From the NCBI RefSeq assembly GCF_026004055.1, contig NZ_BPIJ01000001.1, positions 744,001 through 808,000 on the forward strand: DNA of 64,000 nt. The letters are read 5' to 3'. Both the position numbers and the translations under genes were made by a program. Positions 17,232-26,265 of the stretch are shown in pieces. The notes under the pieces were generated by a model. That model was not told the DNA's origin, did no database searches, and saw only the letters and a list, made by a program, of their open reading frames with translations. The number at the start of each line of letters is the position of its first letter. Positions within the stretch are counted from its first letter, which is position 1. This DNA comes from Meiothermus sp. GTDB lineage: Bacteria > Deinococcota > Deinococci > Deinococcales > Thermaceae.

Positions 17232-17603
17232 GTGATCCGGCCCGAGATGCGGGTGAGCGAGCTGCTCGAAGCGCATCCCCAGCTTCTGGAGGTGCTCATC
17301 GAGGCCAGCCCGGCTTTTGCTAAGCTCAAAAACCCCCTGCTGCGCCGTACCATGTCCCGGCTGGTAACCCTGGCCCAGGCCGCGCAGATTGGGGGGCTCG
17401 AGCCCGGCGCGCTGCTCGAGCGGCTCAACCAGGCCCTGGGCCTCGAGGCCACCGGAGAGGAGGCTTCGGTGGGCAACGAGTCGAAATTGGCAACCCCGCC
17501 GCCCGACTGGCTGGCTTCCCCGGTGGGATTTCACCTGGACGTGCGGCCCATCCTGGCCGCGGCGTGCGAGGTGGCGGCGGGGCAGCAGGAAAAAAGGAGC
17601 TAA
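17232..17603 (+). CDS. DUF1858-type protein
   Basis: A 123-residue protein starting MRVSELLEAHPQLLEVLIEASPAFAKLKNPLLRRTMSRLVTLAQAAQIG, which matches DUF1858, often seen with DUF2249 and hybrid-cluster or NO-related proteins. The C-terminal 45 residues are poorly conserved. GTG start at 17232. It sits between DUF2249 and a ferredoxin with almost no spacing. Function unknown. Confidence 0.75.
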   Translation: MIRPEMRVSELLEAHPQLLEVLIEASPAFAKLKNPLLRRTMSRLVTLAQAAQIGGLEPGALLERLNQALGLEATGEEASVGNESKLATPPPDWLASPVGFHLDVRPILAAACEVAAGQQEKRS

Positions 17604-17606
17604 GCC

Positions 17607-17867
17607 ATGCCCCATGTGATTGCTGAGCCATGCATCGGCGTGAAGGACCGCAGTTGCCAGGAGGTTTGCCCGGTAGAGTGCATCTACGATGGGGGCGATC
17701 AGCTTTACATCCACCCCGACGAGTGCATCGACTGCGGGGCCTGTGTGCCGGCTTGCCCGGTTTCGGCCATCTACCCCGAGGAAGACCTGCCCGAGCAGTG
17801 GATGGGCTACATCGAGAAAAACCGCCGGCTCTCCCAGGGCCCCAACTGCCACCGCCTGGGGGAATAG
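17607..17867 (+). CDS. Ferredoxin with two iron-sulfur clusters (7Fe/8Fe type)
   Basis: An 86-residue ferredoxin with Cys in GVKDRSCQEVCPVECIY and IDCGACVPACPVSAIY. The first motif lacks one Cys of a full CxxCxxC, as in seven-iron ([3Fe-4S] plus [4Fe-4S]) Thermus-type ferredoxins. It is a soluble electron carrier, here probably serving the redox genes around it. ATG 17607 lies 3 nt after the previous stop. Confidence 0.92.
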   Translation: MPHVIAEPCIGVKDRSCQEVCPVECIYDGGDQLYIHPDECIDCGACVPACPVSAIYPEEDLPEQWMGYIEKNRRLSQGPNCHRLGE

Positions 17868-17898
17868 GTTCGACTCAACCCGACCTCAAGGAGCTACC

Positions 17899-18348
17899 GT
17901 GTCGTTTTGGCAATTCCTGTTCGTGCGCTCGAGCCTGCTCTACCTGCTCTACGCCGTCCTCACCGGCTCGGCTTTCTACCTCTGGCCCGCGCTGGTGGGC
18001 TACTTCAAGACCACCCACGTCCACGCCGGGCTGGTGGGCTTTTTCCTCTCGATGGTGATGGGCGTGGCCTACTGGATGATGCCACGCCCCGGCCAGATCC
18101 GCCAGGAGCGGCTCGAGGGCCTCACTTACGTGCTGCTCAACGCCGGGTTGCTGCTGCGGCTGGTGCTCGAGCCGCTGATGCTCTACACCGGCAACTCCGG
18201 CCTGCGCCCAGCCCTGGCGGTGAGCGGGCTGTTGCAGGCCGGGGCGGTGGCGGTGTTCGCCTACGCCATGAGCCAGCGGGTTTTCACCAAGGAGCGCCTG
18301 CTCCAGATGGCCGAGGAGCGCAAACGCCGCCAGCAAACATCTTCCTGA
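17899..18348 (+). CDS. Small membrane protein, heme-copper-oxidase subunit I-like
   Basis: A 149-residue protein with about four membrane helices. TTHVHAGLVGFFLSMVMGVAYWMMPR, with His-x-His, resembles a segment of cbb3/NorB-like subunit I proteins, but it is far too short for an oxidase (about 450 residues or more). The C-terminal tail is charged. The GTG at 17899 has AAGGAG upstream. The company of DUF2249, DUF1858 and ferredoxin suggests a role in nitrogen-oxide or low-oxygen metabolism, which is inference. Confidence 0.65.
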   Translation: MSFWQFLFVRSSLLYLLYAVLTGSAFYLWPALVGYFKTTHVHAGLVGFFLSMVMGVAYWMMPRPGQIRQERLEGLTYVLLNAGLLLRLVLEPLMLYTGNSGLRPALAVSGLLQAGAVAVFAYAMSQRVFTKERLLQMAEERKRRQQTSS

Positions 18349-18442
18349 GCCTCGAGTTTGTTTTTCCCCTCCCCGCCAGCGGGGGGTGCTTTGGCGACCC
18401 TCGCATTTCGCATCTTGCGTACGACCCGCGCCCAGCGTCGGG

Positions 18443-19237
18443 CTAGGCCCGCATGCCCAGCGCGGTAAGCGTCACCACCAGCAGCCCGAAGGCCATCTGG
18501 CTCCAGCCCACCACCCTGGCGGGCACCGGGGGCCGGGCGAAGGTGTAGGCCGAGAAGGGCAGCAGCAGCCCCACCGCCAGCACGCCGAGCCAGGGAACCC
18601 AGCCCGCCAGCGCCCCCAGCAGCAGCGCGCCAACCGCGACGACCTCGGCCAGGTAGGCCGTGCGGAAGGAAACGGCGAGCCCCCTGGCCCGCATCACCTG
18701 GGTGCGGGCGTAGTGGATGGCGGCATACGCACGTGCGGCCAGCGTCAGCCACAGGCCCAGCGCCACGGAGGGCTCGAGGCCCCCTGCCAGCCCGATCCCC
18801 GTCGCCACCGAGCCCATCGCGATGGCCCCGGCGAGCTCGGGCAGCAGGTTGCGGCTTTTGTTGTGCGCGTCGAACCAAAGTTGCACGGCGATGAGCGGGA
18901 GGGCGGCAAGCAAGGGCCAGTAAAAGGGTCCCTCGGCCCTCACGAAGGCTAGGAGCAGGCCCAGCCCCCCGACGCTGCCATAGGCCAAGGCGAAGCGCCC
19001 CGCGACGGGTGTGCGGGGGAAGCGCTTGCCCTTGCGCACGTCGGCCAGCCAGAGCTTGAGCGGGTGGCGGGTGAAGAAGGCCGCCAGCGCGAAGACGCCC
19101 AGCCCCAGCCCGGCCCAGCTTGGGGCTACCAGCCAGCCCAGCAGGATGGGCTCGAGGGTAAATCCCCAACCCCCGTGTTCATTGGGCAGGGCCACGGTCT
19201 TGAGCGGAACTTGGACGGTTTTGGGCTGTGCGGTCAT
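18443..19237 (-). CDS. YwiC-like membrane protein
   Basis: A 264-residue integral membrane protein with about eight helices. It begins VALPNEHGGWGFTLEPILLGWLVAPS, the conserved N-terminus of YwiC-like proteins, which accompany nitrate-respiration genes in several phyla. VQLWFDAHNKSRNLLPELAGA is also conserved. The start lies 4 nt after the cupin stop, so it is probably co-transcribed with rrf2 and cupin. Function unknown. Confidence 0.8.
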   Translation of the reverse strand: MTAQPKTVQVPLKTVALPNEHGGWGFTLEPILLGWLVAPSWAGLGLGVFALAAFFTRHPLKLWLADVRKGKRFPRTPVAGRFALAYGSVGGLGLLLAFVRAEGPFYWPLLAALPLIAVQLWFDAHNKSRNLLPELAGAIAMGSVATGIGLAGGLEPSVALGLWLTLAARAYAAIHYARTQVMRARGLAVSFRTAYLAEVVAVGALLLGALAGWVPWLGVLAVGLLLPFSAYTFARPPVPARVVGWSQMAFGLLVVTLTALGMRA

Positions 19238-19241
19238 GGGT

Positions 19242-19586
19242 TCACTCCTTGGGAAGCAAGGTTAGCAGCAGGGTGAGGGGACTTTCGGCCCGGATGGCGT
19301 GAACCAGCCCGGCGGGCAGGTAGGCCCAGGTGCCAGGGCGGGCCTCGAGTTCATCCGCCCCCAGCCTGAGGGTGCCCGTACCGGAGAGAATTTGTACGAT
19401 GGCGGGCCTGCTGGCGGTGTGCTCGGTGAGCTCCTGGCCCGCGTCGAAGGCGAAGATCACCGTGCGGATGCCGCCCTCGTTGTGCAGCACGCGGCTCAAG
19501 ATGCCGTCGGGCTGGACGGTGGCTTCTTGGATTTGGAAACCCGACGGGAGAGAAGTTCGCTCGAGGGCAGCAGGTGATCCAAGCAC
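19242..19586 (-). CDS. Small cupin-domain protein
   Basis: A protein of about 114 residues with a single cupin barrel: [54 protein letters not shown]. It keeps one His of each motif (EHT and VHAI). The start is uncertain because no ATG exists before the domain; GTG at 19586 overlaps the rrf2 3' end by about 90 nt. The location suggests it serves the nitrogen-oxide cluster. Confidence 0.7.
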   Translation of the reverse strand: MLGSPAALERTSLPSGFQIQEATVQPDGILSRVLHNEGGIRTVIFAFDAGQELTEHTASRPAIVQILSGTGTLRLGADELEARPGTWAYLPAGLVHAIRAESPLTLLLTLLPKE

Positions 19587-20020
19587 TCCGAGTAGTCCAC
19601 CCCTTGACGAAAGTCGGCTGCCAGGTCGGCTACGCTCACCTGGCTCAGGCTTTGCAGCACGGCATCGCGCACCTTGAGCCAGACCACGCTGCGGGCCCGG
19701 CATCGTTTTTCCTCTGTACAGGCTTTGGGCCAGTTGAGGCTAACACAAGCCAGCGGGGCAATGGGGCCATCCACCGCCCGGATAACGTCGCGCAGGTTGA
19801 TTTCCTCGGGTGGGCGTGGCAAGGCATATCCTCCGCCCTGACCCTTTTTGGAGACCACCAGGTTGTGCCCTACCAGCGCGGCCAGAATCCGTACCAGGTA
19901 GGTATGGCCGACGCCCGTGGCCTGGCTGAGCTCTTCGCTGCCCACAAAGCGCTCAAGCGGCTGGGTGCCCAGGTAGCCCAGGGTCTTGAACGCGTAGATG
20001 TCGGTTTTGGAAAGACGCAT
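19496..20020 (-). CDS. Rrf2-family transcriptional regulator with three Cys (NsrR/IscR-like)
   Basis: A 174-residue winged-helix regulator: [67 protein letters not shown] Cys trio ([17 protein letters not shown], spacing C-X8-C-X5-C) lies where IscR/NsrR ligate an iron-sulfur cluster, so nitric-oxide or redox sensing is likely. It probably controls its own operon (cupin, YwiC) and perhaps the facing DUF2249 operon. The extra C-terminal 25 residues overlap the cupin start. Confidence 0.85.
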   Translation of the reverse strand: MRLSKTDIYAFKTLGYLGTQPLERFVGSEELSQATGVGHTYLVRILAALVGHNLVVSKKGQGGGYALPRPPEEINLRDVIRAVDGPIAPLACVSLNWPKACTEEKRCRARSVVWLKVRDAVLQSLSQVSVADLAADFRQGVDYSECLDHLLPSSELLSRRVSKSKKPPSSPTAS

Positions 20021-20061
20021 GGCCTCAATTTAGCCGAAAGCCCCCAAGGGTACCTAGCCGG

Positions 20062-21024
20062 CTACAAAAACCCGCCCGGCGCTTCAGGCACCTCCACGGC
20101 CACACGCACAACGGCGTCACCAGTCTCGCTTTCGGCCAGGGCCAGCGGGCTACCTGGCTGGTAGATGCCACTCCGCCCCTCGAAATATAGGTCGTAGAAG
20201 GCCCCATTCAGCATGGGGTTCAGGCCATAGCGCAGGTTTTCGCGGTTTTGCAGCTTCTTGGCCAGTCCCTCGCGCAACCAGACTTCCCCCTCAATCTCCT
20301 TGGGGTCTTTGCTCCAGGGGCCATTCCAGCGAGCCGCATTGGCCGAGGGTTGCACCACCAGCCAGGCCCCGGCTGCGTCGGCTTGTTCGATCAAGTCATC
20401 GTGAAAGGCATCCAGGCAGATCAGATTGGCAACGGTGCCCAAGCGGGTATGAAGAACCTGTCTTCCCGCCTGACCACCTGACAAAAACGCCCTCCGCTCA
20501 TCGGCGGTTAGGTGAACCTTTGGGATGCGCCCCAGCACGGTGCCTCGAGGCGAAACCACCAGCGACAGGTTGTACGCGCGTCTGCCCATAGGGTGAAGTC
20601 CTTGGGCAGGCTCCCAGTCCATCTGGGGGCTAAAAATGCTACCTGCTACCAGATAGGCCTGGGTCGCCTGGGCTGCCTCTCGAAAGGCTTGTTCGTATAA
20701 GGGCCAGACCTTACCGGCCCGTAGGTAGTACAAAGCAGCAGGGCTCAAGACCCCCATCCGCAAGGCTTCCGGCCAATTTTCCCGCAATAGTTGTAGAGCC
20801 GCTTGTAGGGTGGTTTTGGCCTGGCGCACTGCGGTAGAGGTATCCAGCCAGAACAACAAAGGTAGCGCAAAAGCCTCGGGAAAAGCCACCAGGCGAGGCT
20901 CGTCCTGTGGCAAGCCCTGAACCGCGGCCCGGCTTCGCTCGAGTACATAGCGCTTGAAGGCCTCGGCGCTGGTATAAGGCGCGGTTTGCACCTGGGTTTG
21001 AACCGCGATCAAGTGCACCCGCAT
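20062..21024 (-). CDS. Carbon-nitrogen hydrolase (nitrilase superfamily)
   Basis: A 320-residue nitrilase-fold enzyme with all three catalytic residues: Glu in LVAFPEAFALP, Lys in RIPKVHLTADERR and Cys in NLICLDAFHDD. These cytoplasmic enzymes hydrolyse amides or nitriles. The branch cannot be named: the C-terminal part (PMLNGAFYDLYFEGRSGIYQPG) is distinctive. It ends 41 nt before rrf2 on the same strand. Confidence 0.88.
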   Translation of the reverse strand: MRVHLIAVQTQVQTAPYTSAEAFKRYVLERSRAAVQGLPQDEPRLVAFPEAFALPLLFWLDTSTAVRQAKTTLQAALQLLRENWPEALRMGVLSPAALYYLRAGKVWPLYEQAFREAAQATQAYLVAGSIFSPQMDWEPAQGLHPMGRRAYNLSLVVSPRGTVLGRIPKVHLTADERRAFLSGGQAGRQVLHTRLGTVANLICLDAFHDDLIEQADAAGAWLVVQPSANAARWNGPWSKDPKEIEGEVWLREGLAKKLQNRENLRYGLNPMLNGAFYDLYFEGRSGIYQPGSPLALAESETGDAVVRVAVEVPEAPGGFL

Positions 21025-21060
21025 CTAGCCCCCCACTGGGCATTTCTTCAGTGCTCTACT

Positions 21061-22539
21061 TTACGCCCCTACCAGCTCAAGCAGTGTCCGAACCCCAAAG
21101 CCCGTGCCACCTGCCGGGCCGAGCGCATGGTTTTTTTCAGTATAGGCGGGGCCGGCGATATCCAGGTGTGTCAGGGGTTTATCGGTAAACTCGGCTAAGA
21201 AGAGGGCCGCGGTAATGGCTCCGGCATAGCGGCTTCGCCCATGGGTGTTTTTCAGATCGGCGGTGTTCGACTTGAGGGCCTCGAGGTACTCCTCTTCCAT
21301 GGGCAGGGGCCAGACTTTCTCGCCCGCTCGCTCGGCCGCTTCCTGCACCTCGCGGCCCCAACGCGCGTCGTTGGCGAAAAGCCCGGCTATCTTTTCGCCC
21401 AAGGCAATTACACAAGCCCCGGTCAGGGTAGACAGCTCCACAATAGCGTCCGCACCTTGCCGGTCGGCATGGGTGATGGCGTCGGCCAAGGTCAGACGTC
21501 CTTCGGCATCGGTATTCAGAACCTCGATGGTTTTGCCCGCGAGGCTCGTAAGCACATCGGAGACTCGGTAGGCCGTCCCCGAGATCATGTTCTCGGCAGC
21601 GGCTACATAGGCGCGTACTTCCACCGCAGGTTTTAGCTTGGCGATGGCCCGCATGGCCCCTAGCACCGCCGCTGCCCCGGCCATGTCACACTTCATGGTG
21701 ATCTGGCCCTCGGGGGATTTGAGCGAGTAGCCACCGGTGTCGAAGGTAAGCCCTTTACCGACCATGGCAATCACCCGTTCTGCAGGGCGCTGGGGTTTGT
21801 AGGTCAGTTGGATAAAACGCGGCGGATTGGCCGAACCCTGAGCTACCCCATAAAAAGCCCCCATCCCGGCCTGTTTTATCTGATGTTCGTCCCAGATCTC
21901 TACCTCGAGCCCCAGCTCCCGACCCATCTCACCGGCGCGCCGGGCCAGCTCTGCCGGGGTCAGGACGTTGGGGGGCTCGTTGACCAGATCGCGGGCAAAG
22001 TTGACCGCCTCGGCCACAGTCTCCGCCCGATCTACCGCAGGCCCTGAGGAGCGGGCCAACCACAGGCGCAGTTTTTCGCGTTTGCTGGCCGGGCCGCCGG
22101 TCTTGTACTTGTTCCAGCTATACCCTCCCAGCAAAGCCCCTTCGGCCAGGGCATAGCTGGCTTCCTGCTTGCCAAATTTCTCCGAGAGAAAAGTTTCGCT
22201 AACGGCCTCCTTAAAGCCCAACCGAGCCACTTCTTGCACCAGTTTAGCCCCGGCTTTACGCAGCGTTTCCAGGCTAGCACCCCGCTTTTTGCCCAGCCCG
22301 AACAGCAAAGCGAAGCCGGGGCCCTTCTCGTCGCGGCGAAGTCCTAAAGGAACCAGGAGGGTCTCGCCGAACTCCCCTTTGAAGTGGAGTTCCTCCATGG
22401 TTTTAGAAAGTACTTTGCGGTGTAGAGCGTCCAGCCTTTGCCCTTCCTCGCTCAACTCTCCCCCCCATACCCCCAGTACCGCCAAAGGTACAGGAATCTC
22501 GTCTACCAAGCGCCGCGCAGACTTAAGTGTGAGTTCCAT
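21061..22539 (-). CDS. pepA: Cytosol (leucyl) aminopeptidase, M17 family
   Basis: A 492-residue di-metal aminopeptidase. VGKGLTFDTGGYSLK (metal-binding Lys and Asp), MKCDMAGAAAVLGA and the signature NTDAEGRLTLADAI are present, with the active-site Arg in that motif. It removes N-terminal residues from peptides in the cytoplasm. The ATG at 22539 is 9 nt after a TATAGT -10 box (minus strand), so the longer in-frame start at 22635 is rejected. Confidence 0.95.
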   Translation of the reverse strand: MELTLKSARRLVDEIPVPLAVLGVWGGELSEEGQRLDALHRKVLSKTMEELHFKGEFGETLLVPLGLRRDEKGPGFALLFGLGKKRGASLETLRKAGAKLVQEVARLGFKEAVSETFLSEKFGKQEASYALAEGALLGGYSWNKYKTGGPASKREKLRLWLARSSGPAVDRAETVAEAVNFARDLVNEPPNVLTPAELARRAGEMGRELGLEVEIWDEHQIKQAGMGAFYGVAQGSANPPRFIQLTYKPQRPAERVIAMVGKGLTFDTGGYSLKSPEGQITMKCDMAGAAAVLGAMRAIAKLKPAVEVRAYVAAAENMISGTAYRVSDVLTSLAGKTIEVLNTDAEGRLTLADAITHADRQGADAIVELSTLTGACVIALGEKIAGLFANDARWGREVQEAAERAGEKVWPLPMEEEYLEALKSNTADLKNTHGRSRYAGAITAALFLAEFTDKPLTHLDIAGPAYTEKNHALGPAGGTGFGVRTLLELVGA

Positions 22540-22746
22540 ACTGAGCGAACTATAACACAACTTCTGGGGCAAACTGACCAGAGGGTCAGTGTTGTACCCA
22601 ATACCTCCAAGAACCGGTTGAAATCGAGCGACCATCCCACCGTGTGCTGTCTACACAAACAAAACCCGTACCATCTAACTTGGGGACGAGTGGGTTGAGC
22701 GGGTTATTATTCCCTTTGCCTGACCTTCAACGCGGCGCCCCTCAGA

Positions 22747-23175
22747 GCGGTTCCCACGAATAGTCCCTACAGCGGTTTTTGCTCTAGTGGTCTGGTAACA
22801 AAATACGCAGTATGGGGTTTAGCCTTCAGAACGCGCCGTGTCTCGTAAACCTGGGCCTTCGGTGCCTTGCCTGTACGGTCATGCAAAAAGCACCCCACCC
22901 CGCTTCGCCCCTTCCCTCCCCTACTGCGTAGGGGAGGCCAGGTGGGGTGGCTGACCTGGCCCTTCACGCAGCGGATTGGGGGCCTTGCCTGATACCCTCC
23001 CCCACCCTCCCTACGCGGTAGGGAGGGCGTTTTTAGGCCATCTCGGGGGCCGAAGTGGGATGGAATCTCTACATCGATGTATTCGGTGTGCGGTACAAAA
23101 CTTCGGAAATTTAGTTACCAGACCACTAGGGACTACAATACGAGCCACTGCGCGGGCCCTTTTGGTGGGAACCGC
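22747..23175. repeat. Repeat family C, copy 2, interrupted by a 342-bp element
   Basis: 22747-22785 and 23128-23175 are the two halves of the family C element best seen whole at 25923-26009 (opposite orientation), including GCGGTTCCCAC and GTGGGAACCGC ends. The R element at 22786-23127 was inserted between them. Confidence 0.8.
22786..23127 (+). repeat. 342-bp dispersed element (family R), copy 1
   Basis: Perfect 14-bp terminal inverted repeats AGTGGTCTGGTAAC and GTTACCAGACCACT, flanked by TA on each side (CTAGTGG and CCACTAG). Internal palindromes include CCTCCCCTACTGCGTAGGGGAGG (as two arms) and CCCTCCCTAC-GCG-GTAGGGAGGG followed by CGTTTTTA. No protein is shared with a known transposase, so it looks like a MITE. 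Confidence 0.92.
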
Positions 23176-23276
23176 GATCAGGCTGGCAATTATCGCGCTC
23201 TTCACAAGAGCGCTCTAGCCGACCCTTCTCATGCCCCTCTGTCGTGGGGTTACCCCAATGGGCTAAGATGGTTCGG

Positions 23277-24212
23277 ATGAAGGTACCGCGAGGCATCCAA
23301 CTTTTTCGCAAACTAGGTTTTTTTCTCAACCAGGCCGCTTTAGGGGGCAGTGCGGCCCTCGAGGGGGTCATGATGAAAGCCGCCGATGCCTGGGCGCTGG
23401 CGGTTCGGCTACCCAGCGGTCAGATTCACGTGGAGCGGCATGAAGAAGTGGCCCTCACCAAAAAATACCCCTGGGCCCGGCTACCCCTCATCCGCGGCGT
23501 GGTGGCGCTGTGGGATGCCCTGAGCATCTCCTACAAATCGCTCTCGCGCAGCGGCGAATTGGCCGGCGAAGAAGAAGAAAAAATTTCCGGGGCGGCCATG
23601 TACGGCACCCTGGCGGTTTCGCTGGTGATTGGGCTGGCTCTTTTTGTCTGGCTACCGGCCCGGTTAGCAGGCTTGCTGGTAGACGAGGAGCGGTTCCGAT
23701 TTTTATTTTATGTGGTGGCAGGTTTGTTCGAGACCACCATCCTGATTGGCTATCTAGTTTTTATTGGCCGCATGAAGGATATGCAGCGCTTCTTCATGTA
23801 CCACGGGGCCGAGCACAAGACCATTACCGCCTACGAGAAGGGCCTCGAGCTCACCGTAGAAAACGTGCGAATCCAACCGTCTTATCACCCCCGCTGTGGT
23901 ACAAGCTTCATTGCTTTTACCGCGGTGATAGGGGTCTTCATCTACAGCTTTTTCCCTCCCCTCACGGTGGCCTGGTACTGGATCTTTCCTCGATTGCTGA
24001 TGATTCCGGTGGTGGCGGCGGTCTCGTTTGAGGTGCTGCGTTACTCCGCCGCTCACCACGACCCGATCTCGAGGTTCTTCCGCTGGCTGGGCTTCAAGTT
24101 TCAGATGCTCACCGTGCGCGAGCCCACCGACGACATGATCGAGGTGGCCATCGAAAGCACCAAAGCTGCTCTGGCCGAAAAGCCTGCGGAAAAGCCGGTG
24201 GCAGTAGCCTAG
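23277..24212 (+). CDS. YqhQ-like DUF1385 membrane protein
   Basis: A 311-residue membrane protein of the DUF1385/YqhQ family: GGSAALEGVMMKAADAWALAVR, YPWARLPLIRGVVALWDAL, MYHGAEHKTITAYEKG and YHPRCGTSFIAF are the conserved blocks. Four or five helices lie between residues 105 and 250. The ATG at 23277 is 7 nt after TAAGAT, so it is probably leaderless; an in-frame ATG at 23244 lies upstream of that -10 box. Function unknown. Confidence 0.9.
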   Translation: MKVPRGIQLFRKLGFFLNQAALGGSAALEGVMMKAADAWALAVRLPSGQIHVERHEEVALTKKYPWARLPLIRGVVALWDALSISYKSLSRSGELAGEEEEKISGAAMYGTLAVSLVIGLALFVWLPARLAGLLVDEERFRFLFYVVAGLFETTILIGYLVFIGRMKDMQRFFMYHGAEHKTITAYEKGLELTVENVRIQPSYHPRCGTSFIAFTAVIGVFIYSFFPPLTVAWYWIFPRLLMIPVVAAVSFEVLRYSAAHHDPISRFFRWLGFKFQMLTVREPTDDMIEVAIESTKAALAEKPAEKPVAVA

Positions 24213-24285
24213 TGGGTGTACCACCAGCCCGTTGGGGTTGTAAACTGTGCACTTGGCGACCCCAGGGTCGAACTCGAGGTGTGTT

Positions 24286-25500
24286 GTGGCAGAAATTTTA
24301 GAACGCGAAGGCTATAAGGTAAAAATCAAGGTAGAAGTCCCCGCCAATCAGGTCGAGCAAGCCTACCAGTCGGTGCTAAACAGCTATGCCCGACAGGTCA
24401 AGCTGCCCGGCTTCCGCCCCGGCAAGGCCCCGGCCAAGGTGATCGAGGCCAAAATAGGCAAGGAATCGCTGCTCGAGGAAGTTAAGGAAGCCTTGCGCGA
24501 CGAGACCTTTCCCAAGGCCGCACGGGAACTTTCGTTACTACCGGTTGGCGCGCGGGTACTCGAGGAAAACCTCACCTTTGGGCAGCCCTTCGTGTATACC
24601 GTCGAGGTGGAAAACTACCCCGAGGTCAAGCTGCCCGACTGGAAAAGCTTCAAGCTCGAGGTAGAAACCCCCGAGGTCACCGATGAAGTCCTGAACCGGG
24701 CCCTAGACGAGCTACGCACCCGCTATGGCGAAATGGTGGCGGTAGACCGCGAAGTCCAGGCGCAAGACCACGTCTTTATCGAAACTGAAGACGGCGGGCG
24801 GTTCCCGGTGGTGATGGAGAACGCCCAGCCGCACGTGCGCGAAGCCCTATTGGGCAAAAAGGCCGGCGACGAGGTGGTGGTGCCCGTCAAAGACGGCGAA
24901 ACCGTGATACGCGAGGTTAAGACTAAAATTCTGGAAGTCAAGGCCCTGCAACTGCCCGAACTCGACGATGAGTTCGCCAAAACGGCAGGCGAAGACAACC
25001 TGGAAGCACTCATCAACAAAGTGCGCGAGAGCCTCAAAGCCCAGTTTGAGCGTGAAACCCGCAATGCCAAAGCCAATCAACTCCTCGACAAACTCGCCGA
25101 GGCCATCGAAGTAGAGATTCCGCCCACCATGCAAGCCCGGGAGGAGCAAAGCCTGCTGCAAAGCCTGGCCGATGACCTCAGAGAACAGAATCTGGAGCTG
25201 CGGGACTACCTGGCCGAGCTCGAGAAAAACGGCAAGCTCGAGGAGTTCAAACAAAACCTTAGTGAAAGCGCTACCCGGCGCCTACGCCGCTCCCTGGCCG
25301 TAGAAGCCCTGGCCGAAGAACTCAAAACACAACTGAGCCAAGAAGAGTTCGACGAGTTCTTGACCGAAGTAGCCCGCTCCTACCGAACCACCCCCGCCCG
25401 CCTGCAAAGCGAGCTTGGCCAGGATGCCATCGCTCGCATGCGCATCCAGCGCCTGCACGACAAAGCCCTATTTGAAGCACTGGCTCAGCTCGAGGGCTAA
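24286..25500 (+). CDS. tig: Trigger factor (ribosome-bound chaperone, peptidyl-prolyl isomerase)
   Basis: A 404-residue trigger factor. The ribosome-binding signature is LPGFRPGKAP, followed by a PPIase (FKBP-like) domain around residues 145-235 and the C-terminal helical chaperone domain (LLDKLAEAIEVEIPPTMQAREEQ). It binds nascent chains at the ribosome exit. GTG at 24286, giving AEILEREGYKVKIKVEVP, matches the family start; the upstream in-frame ATG at 24247 would add 13 unrelated residues. It normally precedes clpP-clpX, which follow here after a repeat block. Confidence 0.96.
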   Translation: MAEILEREGYKVKIKVEVPANQVEQAYQSVLNSYARQVKLPGFRPGKAPAKVIEAKIGKESLLEEVKEALRDETFPKAARELSLLPVGARVLEENLTFGQPFVYTVEVENYPEVKLPDWKSFKLEVETPEVTDEVLNRALDELRTRYGEMVAVDREVQAQDHVFIETEDGGRFPVVMENAQPHVREALLGKKAGDEVVVPVKDGETVIREVKTKILEVKALQLPELDDEFAKTAGEDNLEALINKVRESLKAQFERETRNAKANQLLDKLAEAIEVEIPPTMQAREEQSLLQSLADDLREQNLELRDYLAELEKNGKLEEFKQNLSESATRRLRRSLAVEALAEELKTQLSQEEFDEFLTEVARSYRTTPARLQSELGQDAIARMRIQRLHDKALFEALAQLEG

Positions 25501-25521
25501 AAACCTACCTTCACCGGCTTT

Positions 25522-25858
25522 GGTGGTCTGGTAACAAAATACGCAGCATGGGGTTTAGCCTTCAGAACGCGCCGTGTCTCGTAAACCTGGGCCTTCGGTG
25601 CCTTGCCTGTACGGTCATGCAAAAAGCACCCCAACCCGTTTCCTTCCTCCCCTACTGCGTAGGGGAGGCCAGGTGGGGTGGCTGACCTGGCCCTTCACGC
25701 AGCGGATTGCGGGCCTTGCCTGATACCCTCCCCCACCCTCCCTACGCGGTAGGGAGGGCGTTTTTAGGCCATCTCGGGGGCCGAAGTGGGATGGAATCTC
25801 TACATCGATGTATTCGGTGTGCGGTACAAAACTTCGGAAATTTAGTTACCAGACCATT
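25522..25858 (+). repeat. 342-bp-class element (family R), copy 2 (337 bp)
   Basis: Nearly identical to copy 1, with slightly degraded ends (GGTGGTCTGG and CCAGACCATT) and a 5-bp internal deletion near the CACCCC tract. It lies between tig and clpP, with its terminator-like hairpin facing clpP. Confidence 0.9.
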
Positions 25859-25863
25859 TAGAA

Positions 25864-26140
25864 CGCTCTTCACATGTTTTGAGCCCCACTCGACTTCGAG
25901 AAAGCTTTGTTCTGAACTCATCGCGGTTACCACCAAAAGGGCCCACGCGGTGGCTCGTATTGTAGTCTCTACAGCAAAAACCGCTGTAGGGACTATTCGT
26001 GGGAACCGCTCTCAGCAGTGGCGGCCCGGACACTCGAAACCCAAGCACCCCTAGGCCGGGCCCGGCCCACGCTTGGGCGCGTAACCTGCGTCTGCGCCTA
26101 TGCGCATGTTTTCGTGGGCGGCCACGGCTGTGAAGAGCGC
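25864..26140. repeat. Composite palindromic element (family D/E) with family C copy 3 nested inside
   Basis: The outer ends are CGCTCTTCACA and TGTGAAGAGCGC. Inside are family C copy 3 (25923-26009) and a D core (26018-26125) bounded by GTGGCGGCC and GGGCGGCCAC, which contains the AGCACCCCTAGGCCGGGC palindrome. Similar cores are at 28041-28288 and 56389-56592. No coding content. Confidence 0.7.
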
Positions 26141-26265
26141 AATCGGCAAACAACTACCAGTTGCCAAACACAAGATTCAACTCGGAGTTGGCTCCTTCTG
26201 CCTGAAATACCTTTATGTGCGCCAGCGCCCTCTTGACCTGGCATTCAGGCTTAGAATAAACCGGT

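Noticed and set aside
22767-23218. Short ORFs repeated in every family R copy (starting MKGQVSHPTWPP and MGALPDTLPHPP)
   Set aside because: They exist only because the repeat is copied; they contain inverted-repeat and hairpin sequence, have no ribosome binding site and match no protein family I know.
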